This document shows positions 55,401 through 64,000 of a stretch of DNA of 64,000 bases, in pieces. The DNA lies in the NCBI RefSeq assembly GCF_031143425.1, contig NC_090446.1, forward strand, positions 1,021,283,066 through 1,021,347,065. The letters are read 5' to 3'. The DNA is from Pleurodeles waltl. Lineage: Eukaryota > Chordata > Amphibia > Caudata > Salamandridae. Position 1 is the first letter of the stretch. Each line of letters opens with the position of its first letter. The notes under the pieces are model-generated. The model saw only the letters and a program-made list of their open reading frames with translations. It did not search any database and was not told where the DNA came from. A program made the position numbers and the translations under genes.

Positions 55401-55935
55401 CTATACCATTCCCGGAGGTCGGTCTGCAGACCAATTTAAAAAAAGGAAGGCCTGCAGGACCGAACGGGCACAATGCCCATCCCTATGGGCTTGACTGTCC
55501 AAGCAGTAGTGCTTTGTGAATATGTGCAAAGAGGCCCACATTGGTGCCAGGCAGATATGCAAGGCTGGAACTTCATATGCTAACGCAGTTGTCCCACATT
55601 TAGCTCTGGTAGAATGAGATAGCAAACTTTAAGGAAGTTGCTTTTTGGCCAGTGCATAGCAGACCTTAATGTATAGTACAACCCATCTGGAGATAGTCCG
55701 CTTTTGCACAGCCTTTCTTCATTCCAATATACCCCACGAAGAGTTGGTCATCCACCCGCAACTCTTTAGTTTGATCAAGGTAGAACAATAATGCTCTTTT
55801 TAGGGTCAGATGGTGGAGTCGCTCCTCTTCTTTACAGGGATGTGGAGGAGTGTAATAAGTAGGCAGATTCTGCCTGAGACCACAGTCCTCTGATCTCCAC
55901 CTCTCCCAGATGGCCACCCCATCCCAGTCTGTCAC
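55401..55935 (-). pseudogene. DIRS tyrosine recombinase, C-terminal half (second lineage)
   Basis: Frame 55666-55935 reads LHHLTLKRALLFYLDQTKEL, then VDDQLFVGYIGMKKGCAKA. After a shift, frame 55401-55625 reads LSHSTRAKCGTTALAYEVPA (HxxR as HSTR) and LHIFTKHYCLDSQ (catalytic Tyr). Both key residues survive. The first catalytic Arg region is not visible. One shift near 55630-55665 breaks it. Confidence 0.8.
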
Positions 55936-56086
55936 TTTTGTGAGATCTGGTTGGGGGAGGGGTCTGCCTCTGGCCTAACTACAGTTCGTTAGCCATCACT
56001 GCAGATCCTTCACAGGCCCAAAACTAAACTGTATCCAGAACAGTCCAGATGAAAGAAAGCATCGGAGAGGGAGTCAGATGTGACTT

Positions 56087-56880
56087 TTACATGTTTATAG
56101 TGAGTCCCAGTGAATGCAGGAGGTCGGCCGTAGTCTGGAGGTGGGCGACGCCATCAAAAGCCAATCTTTGGAGCATGCAGAGGGCAGTGACTTGGAGGGT
56201 AGCAGCACGGCTGGAAGCCTCTTCTGAAGCCGTGAAAGGCAGAGTGGGGTTGGACGTAGACCATCTGTCCTTAAAGCGCTCCAGCACCTAATCCACCTTG
56301 TTTGTGAAGAGATGGGAGCTATCAAAGGGCATGTCCATCAAGGATGAATGAACATCACCTGAAAAGCCAGTCAGCCTCAACCAGGCATGGCACCTCAACG
56401 CCACCGTCGATGAATATGCTCTGCCCAGTGAGTCAGTTGTGTCAAGTCCACAACGGACGGCAAATTTTGCTGCATCCCTCCCATCAGCAACAGCCTGAGA
56501 GAGCATAGCCCGGGCATTCTCCAGGACCACTGTCAGCACCTGTGTGACTGTGTCTCACAGAGCGTGGGGAATTGCTACCCAAAAGGCATGCGTTGTTCAC
56601 GGAACGCAATGCCAGGATGGCAGAAGAAAACATCTTCATCCTCAAAGTGTCTGGCCTCTTGGATTCTCATTCTGTGGATGCAGTAGGGAATGCGCCACGA
56701 TTTATGTGGGACCTAGAGGCCTGGACCACCAAGCTCTCTGGTGTACTGTGGTGGGTGAGGAAAGTTGGGTCTCCCGATATGGGCAGTGACAACGGGCAAT
56801 GGTCCCTTTCAAAGGAGCTATTGTGCTGGCTTTGGACCAAGTCCCCACACGTTGGTCTTGACTGCCACTGAAGGCAGTTA
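56087..56880 (-). pseudogene. DIRS Gag remnant (second lineage)
   Basis: The frame at 56288-56539 has ARAMLSQAVADGRDAAKFAV, then SSTVALRCHAWLRLTGFSGD and MDMPFDSSHLFTNKVD. The full copy reads SVTIRRHAWLRTSGFKPEIQ and MPVNEKLLFGPEVD at the same place. Further scraps lie on both sides. Confidence 0.7.
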
Positions 56881-56900
56881 AAGATCAAGGACCTATGCCT

Positions 56901-59900
56901 CCCTTTGCACCACCATCGCAAAAGAAGCTCCCTCCTTTGTAGCCACGGTAGGGGGTGGGGGGAATAAAAGCATACCATTATATGATGACATAGCCAGTCC
57001 ACAGGTTTTACCCAGTTACTCACACCAGTCCATGTTGGAATCTTCATAGGGCTGGTATTCTTAAATACCCAAGATTGCTTATCACCATGGGGTTGATGAT
57101 CGCCAAAATAAATATTGCCTCCAAATGGGGTGCATCTAGCCCACCAGACTTGGATGCGTGGAAGGAAGATATGGATTGGTGAACGATGGCTGAGAGGAAA
57201 GTTTAAAAAAAAGAGGCTGCCCAAATAAATGGACCAAAATATGTAAGCACACGCAATGTTACAGGGGACTGAACATAGAATAGTGATACTACCCAAAGAC
57301 AGATGAGGTGTGGGTCAAAGACTAGGAGTTCCATGTTTAGCAGAACAAAGTCACAATAAATACACTGACTGTCTGCATACCAGCATTCTTAAAGGCATTC
57401 TTAATGTATCGTATTGTCATGTAAGGGTGACCTGTATTTTGAAAGTGAAAAACTCTATAAAATAAAAAAAATAAAAAAATGGAAAAATAACTGGTCGTCT
57501 TTGTTACTGAAATGTTGTGAGGCAGATTTCATTGTGGCTATTGACTTGTCACTTTCAATAAGTCAATGTAACCCAAACAGAAGAAATCCTTTGGCCTGCA
57601 GGGTTCCCCAACGGTGAAATGCGGACAAAATATGTTAAAAACCATCACCATATAGAAATTACCCATCTGTAAACTAGTGTTTATAGGCTATACTCCTGTC
57701 TATCAAAGCGTAGTTTACATTTATGGCTCCCAGGCTTATTTAATTTGTATCCCCATTATCAACTTTATTTGATGTTTCTGTGAATTTGTATTTTAAGTCA
57801 TGGATGACATACCAAATAAACTACAACGTTATATCACATGGTAGTAGTAAAGAAGCACTGGCCTTTGACACAAACATCTATAATTAGTCACACTCGTATT
57901 AATTACAGCACTGTAACAAAGTTCAAGGTTAAACAAACAGGGTATTTGAAGCACTGAATAATGCATCGGGTTGCAGTCTCCAGCCATCTTTCTCTTTCAG
58001 GCAACCTTTTGCATTTAGACTTCTTATGCCCAAACATTCCCTATACTTATTCTGTGCGTCCTGACGACAAAGTGAAGAGCTCGCACTTCGGATTGCATCC
58101 CTTGTTCTTTTACTGAGCTGTGACTAGAACTATCCCCAAAAAGTATTTTAGCTGGGCTTTGTGATGAGCTCTCCTGCGTTCAAATAACCGTGTGGCAGAT
58201 CAACATGAAGGTTAACGCTTCTATTCCTGCCCCATAAAGGCTTGATAGCAATCATGGCTGCCTACAGTATACAATGGATAGGGTCAGAAGCTCTGTGCAA
58301 CAAAACACACTAAAATTAGACGTCACACCTTCTTCTCAGCCAACATCCTGTTCCCTTATTCAGTTTCCAAAACAAATGCTTTACTTCACTTTATACTAAC
58401 ACTGCTCCTCCTTTACAGTTTATTCCCACTGAGTGTGCACACTTGTGTGTACAACCACCCCCTGTCAACCACACAGCAAGAGAATTTTGAATCATAAATC
58501 ACATTGTCCTACTGGTGATCTCGCGGTTTCGTTGACCAAGGGGGACTCAAACATCAGTGACTTGATGATCATATCATGAATAACCAAATTAAGGGAATAC
58601 CTCATTTGGGAATATTTCAAATGATCAGAGCTGCATTTTTGTGTCTTATGAATACTTATGCTACTAAATCATAGTTACAGGCTTGATTTGTTACTTCATT
58701 CTTCAAGTGCATGATTATAATTTGACATCTACAAAAGAATCCCTGGGGAATGCAAGTCTCTGTTTCTAAATGCTTTGCTCGTGACATAAACGCCCAACTG
58801 CCAGTGCGTGACTTAATGTGCAAATTAAATCTATACACTACACAAGTGATGGAGCTTGCCAAACATTAATATGAAAAATTATATAAGCTTGATATAAATA
58901 TTTACCACCGGGAGGTAAGTTTCAGCAGGGTCGAGTCTCCTGGTCCACTGGTCCAACAGCACACAGAGGTAGCGAACAGGACTACTTTATATGCATTGCG
59001 AATTAAATTCCTTCCTTAAGTACATACGAGTGCCGGTAATAGATGTTAGAAGTGCTTCATAGAAGGAACCCAAAATAAATTGTTTTTCGATACACCACTT
59101 CATCAGATGGTATGACAAAAAATTCTAGTTTATTCTAAGCTAGTCGTATTGCCGCAATTAGCTTCATGGATCGAATGTATATGCGTGTTTGCAAAAACTG
59201 AATACCTGGATACACGAAACATTGCTAAAGACTTAAGGAAATTTAGGAATTGTAATTTAATAAGGGAAACAATATTTGATCCGGCATCAATACTGACCAA
59301 ACTGTAGTGATAAAAACATGCAACTTTACGTGTCATGATGGGCTCTCTTCTGTCCTTGAAAACGTTAGTGGCAAAGTTGAGCAGCCCATTGGAAAAGGAG
59401 ACTGCCAATTAAGGTGGTACGGCGAGTATTACTTATGGGGCAGACATGAGTCTTACACTAATTAGCAGCCCTGATACCTCAATAAAATGAGTCAAATATG
59501 ACTAGTGCACTGGACAAGGTGACTAGGGACTCAAGGCAATTAATATACATGGTAGGCACACGATGAGATGAGAGACTCAAAATAATTTACAGGACCTCCA
59601 CTGCCCTCCATTTTCTGGTGTACATGACAGGAAATTACACCAGTGAAATAGTAAGGACGGCAGGAAGCAACACTGCACTGTGCCGCGCTGAAAAGAGACC
59701 ATGCAAGACAAGCTGCCATTAAGATAAACCGCAGCTGTAGGACTCCATGCACCTGGCAGGGTTATCAGACAGAGAAGGTAATTTTTGAAGCTTTAAAACC
59801 CTAATAAAAAAGGTGGAGCCATCCAGCAAGAAACATTGTCTCTTAGTACTGAGACTAGCTCTATCTGCCATCCCAGCCCAACAGACTTCTCTAATAATAT

Positions 59901-60000
59901 TAATCAGCCTGTTAATGTTGTACCCTCTTGATCTTCCTTTATTGACATTTCCTTAAACTCCATGAGGAGGAGTGAGATCAAGATTGGGTAGTGCCTGAAA
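56901..60000. other. MAP2K6 upstream intron, nothing firmly recognised
   Basis: The stretch 56990-57230 has a minus-strand KSGGLDAPHLEAI reading that faintly resembles an L1 ORF2 C-terminal block, but this is too weak to call. The rest is AT-rich with no frames or repeats recognised. Confidence 0.4.
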
Positions 60001-60007
60001 TTAAGTG

Positions 60008-62303
60008 CAGGGGTGTGGAATTTATTAAAATATCTACTTGTCCAGGGGACAGGTTGCTTCTCAAATCTACTTGTCCTGTAAAAAGATCTACTTGTCCCTT
60101 TGGTGCCATGTAGTGTGGCGATAAATTATGGCAGCAATCTCATTATGTAAGAGCTCTGATAATAGCCTCTCTGATTATGCCAGGGCTACTACCATAGTAG
60201 GGCTTGAATACTTGCAGTTTCAATCCCTACTGTAGCAATTTCCTTATTTTGCCACCTTTCTGCAGATCTGCATACTGGGGCTGGAGGAAGCAGTAAGCAA
60301 TAGTTCCAGGGCTGGAATGCCTTTGAGTCTGCAAACCTACTAACCTGCATGTTTTAAAGATTTTCACCAGCTTCTCTCTAATATTTTCCCATAATAAGAT
60401 AGGTTGGACATTTACTCCTGACAATGGCAGAATTAGAACTTCTTCCAGGGTTGGGAAGAAAGTGGCCGGAGGGAAAATGAACTTGCAAATGCTCAATAGA
60501 TTTTCACATGAGCAAATCTACACATGCGTATTTACCCATGCTAAAATACAGTTCACAAATATTTTATAGGGGTACGACATATACCATGGGTGCACTTTTG
60601 TGACTTTCTTTAAGAATTTGGGGCCACATGTAGGTAGGTTCAGATTTGCGACCCGTAAATTGCGAGTCAGAGCGACTCGCAATTTGTGAGTCGCAAATCC
60701 GAATGTAGGATGGTGTCCCTGACACTATCTGTGATTCGCAAGGGCTTCGCAAATGCCCACCTAGTGAATAATCATGAGGTGGGTCGCAATTTGCAACCCC
60801 CTTGCGAATAGCGGCCCTCACAGGGTTGGTGGCCTGCTGGAGACAGCAGACCACCATGTCTGTGACTGCTTCCTTAAAGGAAAACGAGATGCATTACAAA
60901 AACGAAAAATGAAACGTTTTCGTTTAATTTTTTCAGAGCAGGCAGTGGTCCACAGGACCACTGCCTGCTCTGAAAAAATGTTTACAGTGACATTCACAAT
61001 GGAGAAGGGGTCCCATGGGGACCCCTTCCCTTTTGCGAAAGTGTTAGCACCCATTTGAAATGGGTGCAAACTGCGATTGGTTTGCGCCCGCGTTCACGGT
61101 CACAAAACAATCCTACATTGCACTGCGAGTCGCAATTAGGAAGGGAACACCCCTTCCTAATTGCGAGTCGCAAACCCGTTTTGCGATTCGGTAACCAAGT
61201 TACTGAATCGCAAAACTGGGTTTGTGCATCGCAATGTGCTTTTTGCACGTCGCAAACAGCGAAAGTCGCTGTTTGCAACATGCAAAAAGCTACCTACATG
61301 TGGGTCTTGGTCCCTAATTAGGTCTGGTGTTAACAAAGACATTTTGTTTTTATTAAACTTCTATTTCTCTCTCTTTCCGCTGGCTTTACTGTGAGTGATC
61401 GCATTCTGCTCTTCCACAAGGAGCATATTGGCACACAAAGTAGTTTTGTTCAGTGTCAGGAACTACAGCGGCAATAAGTGACGTAACGAAACTGGAGGGT
61501 GCCCCTTTGCAAAGAACATGGAGAAGCCCCCTCTCCAGACTCACTCAGGGCAGGTGCTGTGCTGAAGGGGCCCCCTGGAGGGCGGCTGCGGGGCCTTTGT
61601 TATGCCACTGGTGGCAACGTGTGCTTTTAGAGTTCAAAAATGTTGGGTTTTTTTTTTGCCAGTGTTTGTTACAATGCTGAGGGCCTGGTAGCTCCCACAA
61701 CAATAAAGTGTTACAAAAGCCATGTCAAAACAAGACACGCATTGATGAAACTAAAAGACTTATAAAAATATGTCAGACCAGTTGGCTTTGTCAGTGTTTG
61801 TTTATTTTCATGCTTCCCATATTCATTTTGAAAATGGTTACACTGATTTTCCATTAGAAATATTTTTGGGAAATATTAGCATGCATCAACACATTTTACT
61901 AAATGACACTTCATTTGCATCTAATCAGAGAGCATTCTGGGAGCATTATACTTAGCCTCATAGCCTAAACTTTTCAAACATGTGTATACACGTTTTTTTT
62001 GTTGTACTGGAACCAACGTCAGTAGTGAAGTGTGACCTTAAAACATTTATTTACAGCACTCACCCTAATAATGAAGGCTTTCAAATAATGAACCATAAAT
62101 ACAAGTTCGAACAGCATTATCTTTTGGAAACACATTACCTCAACTGCAGAGAGTTCCACTCTCTATAAACAGGCAGCCAAAGGGTTTGTGCTGCAGATGG
62201 TTGGGCCTACTTGTCCCAAGGACAAAGTAAACATAAAAACTTGTTGCCCTTGACCCCAAACAAGATGTCCCGAGCGTCGGGCGATAGGAATTCCACATCC
62301 CTG
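60008..62303. mobile_element. 2,296-bp non-autonomous TIR element, copy 2
   Basis: Identical in length and orientation to 16920-19215, with the same CAGGGGTGTGGAATT and AATTCCACATCCCTG ends. Six base substitutions and no length change were seen by eye, about 99.7 percent identity. It is flanked by TTAAGTG on both sides (60001-60007 and 62304-62310), a perfect 7-bp duplication. It carries the same nested hairpin-rich element. Confidence 0.95.
60620..61310. mobile_element. Nested Harbinger-like hairpin MITE (copy 2)
   Basis: Same as 17532-18222, shifted by 43,088 bp. No difference was seen inside it. Confidence 0.7.
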
Positions 62304-62310
62304 TTAAGTG

Positions 62311-62709
62311 TTCTTGCAATTTGTGAACAATGTATGTAGTTAAATATGTTCATCCCCCATCTATCTCAAGAGATGCAGCATTCTTCAGATCATGTCCATA
62401 AAAAACTCCGAAAAAATAACTCAGTCCATAGCCTTCCCCACTGGTAGATCTAACTCTCCGATTAGCTATGGAGAAATTCTGGCTAATAAATTAAGGGTTG
62501 ATAAAAATAACTTCTGCCTAACATTCACAAGAAAGATGGAAGAATGCATAAACAATAAATTAATGTGATCCACAAGCCGTTTTTTCTTCAGAAAGATAAA
62601 CAAATATATAGCCAACGTTCAAAGGTTCAGGCGACATTACACATTTATGCACAGTGAAGCAAATAATGATAAAAACATGATAAATCGTTAGTAGCTAGTG
62701 TCAGGTAGA
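62311..62709. other. Intron, nothing recognised
   Basis: AT-rich sequence between the TIR element and the last DIRS. Confidence 0.45.
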
Positions 62710-64000
62710 AGGAAAATGTTACTTATCCAGTAAGCATCCGTTTGCGGCATGTAGTGCTGTAGATTCAAAAGCTCTGCATATTTCTGCTATCTAGTGTTGG
62801 GTCCAGAAGGTTGCAAGTTGTTTTTCTTCCAAAAGTCTTTGGAGTCACGAGGTGTAGTGACTCCTCCTCTTGCTGGTAATACGCATGGGCATTGACTCCT
62901 TTGTTAGATTGTTTTCCCACAGGCAGGTGATAATGAAATGTACTGTAAGAGAAAAACATATATTTCCATGCAAATTACTGTATGAATAAAGGTGAAGAGA
63001 CTGCAACGGCCACAGGTGTCTAGGGTGGAGGGTGGTCACATTTGAATCTACAGCACTACATGCCACATAAAGATGCTTACTTGATAAGTAACATTGTCTG
63101 TTTGATGACGTGTGGCTGTAGATACACATGCTCTGCACAGACTCTAAAGCAGTGCCCCCTAAAAGCAGTGGCTAACCTGTAGGTGTTGCAGTGGTGTGAA
63201 AAAGTGTATGAAGCACTCCCTGTCCTACATTAGCTTGCTGGCATGCTAAAACATCCACACAACAATGTTTGGTGAAGGTGTATGGTGTAGACCATTGCTT
63301 TGCATATGTCCGCTGTGGAATATTACCTAAAAAGGCCATTGTTGCTCCTTTTCTAAGAGTGGAGTGGGCTCTTGGTGGAACAGGTAATGGTCGTTTGGCG
63401 TTAGCATAGCAGGTCTGGATACATTTTACAATCCACCTGGCTATGCCTGATTTAGATATAGGGTTTCCTTTGTGTGGTGGTGAAAACGCAACAAAGAGGT
63501 GTTTGGTCTTTCTAAAAGTTTTAGTTTTATCAATGTAGAACAGAAGCACCCTCTTAAATTCTAGAGTGTGGAGAGCTTTTTCAGCAACAGAATCTGTGGG
63601 GAAAGAAGACTGGCAATTCAATAGATTGATTAAGATGGAATTGAGATACCACCTTTGGTAGGAAATTAGGATTGTTGCGAAGAACAACTTTATCCTTGTT
63701 TATTTGGAAAAAGGGTTCTCACAGAGTTAAAGCCTAGAGCTCACTTACATGCCGAAGTGAAGAAAGCAAATAAAATTACCACTTTCCATGATAAGAACTG
63801 AAGTGGGAAAAAGTGTAAGGCTCCAAGGGAAGATCCCATGTGTCTTGTGAGTACAATATTAAGAAGGCACTGAGGGGAGTCCTTGGTGGAATCACTCACT
63901 TAAGTCCTTTCATGATGGCTCTGATTACTGGGATTTTGAAAAGTGAAAGAAGATGTCTCTTTAGAACGTAAGCAGCTATGACTGCCAGATGCAGCCTTAT
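62710..64000 (-). mobile_element. DIRS retroelement, 3' end, continues past the right edge
   Basis: The left end (GGAAAATGTTACTTATCC), inverted-repeat words (CTATCTAGTGTTGGGTCC), and an internal complementary region at about 63045-63150 (TTGAATCTACAGCACTACAT, then GTGTGGCTGTAGATACACAT) are all present. Recombinase coding follows on the minus strand. It belongs to the same lineage as the full copy but is more diverged. Confidence 0.9.
63172..63990 (-). pseudogene. DIRS tyrosine recombinase with both late catalytic residues lost
   Basis: The 171-residue frame reads SVAEKALHTLEFKRVLLFYI, TKHLFVAFSPPHKGNPISKS, PRAHSTLRKGATMAFLGNI and TFTKHCCVDVLACQQANVGQ. The full copy has PRAHSTRKKG and TFTKHYCID, so here the HxxR Arg is Leu and the nucleophilic Tyr is Cys. 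More of the domain continues in other frames to the right edge (VVLRNNPNFLPKV at about 63660-63700). The enzyme would be inactive even if the frame were whole. Confidence 0.88.

Larger units (their letters stand above)
54974..56900 (-). mobile_element. Second-lineage DIRS, internally deleted
   Basis: The left end (ATCTAGCTGCAGAACCC) and an internal complementary block at about 55300-55395 (GAATCTGCAGCTACAGTCTC, then GATAGACATCTAGCTGCAGG) are present. The recombinase (55401-55935) is followed almost directly by Gag pieces (56087-56880) with only a trace of RT (about 56090-56130). RT and RNase H are deleted. The right terminus was not identified. Confidence 0.7.

Noticed and set aside
56990..57230. 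L1 ORF2 C-terminal remnant on the minus strand (KSGGLDAPHLEAI)
   Set aside because: Match is limited to a few residues around GGL; too weak to annotate.

Overview
The window looks like nuclear DNA from an animal with a very large, repeat-swollen genome. A salamander, probably a newt of the Pleurodeles type, fits best. The reasons are the many DIRS-type tyrosine-recombinase retroelements, the Ngaro elements with an SGNH hydrolase, L1, Ty3/gypsy and PIF/Harbinger remnants, and long palindromic MITEs. The species guess is an inference from repeat style recalled from memory, not a search result. There are no operons, CRISPR arrays or other prokaryotic features.

The only host gene I can support is MAP2K6 (MKK6, a p38 MAP kinase kinase), read on the minus strand. 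Two consecutive coding exons are visible. The exon at 26238-26351 carries the glycine-rich loop and the ATP-binding Lys. The exon at 2967-3086 carries the next 40 residues. Both are in phase 0 with AG/GT borders. The intron between them is 23,151 bp and is made mostly of transposons. The upstream intron runs from 26352 to at least the right edge, over 37 kb; I could not find exons encoding the N-terminus. A perfect 33-bp tandem duplication copies the splice donor of the 26238-26351 exon.

Layout, left to right: 5' part of a DIRS (1-2525); MAP2K6 exon (2967-3086); a two-unit 320-bp repeat and an L2/CR1-like LINE scrap (3240-4510); a small MITE (5741-5808); a decayed second-lineage DIRS (about 6366-11180); an L1-like LINE with its 5' part inverted (about 11690-15655) carrying a 190-bp palindromic MITE; a Ty3/gypsy fragment with integrase before RT (about 15655-20220), split by a 2,296-bp TIR element (16920-19215); more non-coding LTR-element-like sequence (21190-22990); a DIRS fragment with a Harbinger-type element beside or inside it (23040-25945); MAP2K6 exon (26238-26351); a complete LTR/gypsy element with a 5-bp target duplication (29211-34346); two Ngaro elements in tandem, both lacking the RT core (about 35050-41690); a DIRS stub (42340-42843); a Harbinger element with transposase and Myb/SANT-like gene (42844-54798) split by a nearly complete DIRS (43453-49328); a palindromic MITE (54801-54970); another second-lineage DIRS (54974-about 56900); plain intron; a second copy of the 2,296-bp element (60008-62303), differing from the first at about six positions; and the 3' end of another DIRS running off the right edge (62710-64000).

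None of the mobile elements is fully intact in reading frame, so none of their genes is expected to be functional as it stands. The nearly complete DIRS (one stop in Gag, one shift between RT and RNase H, perfect 150-bp inverted repeats) and the two near-identical 2,296-bp copies are the youngest. All seven DIRS copies lie in the same orientation as MAP2K6.
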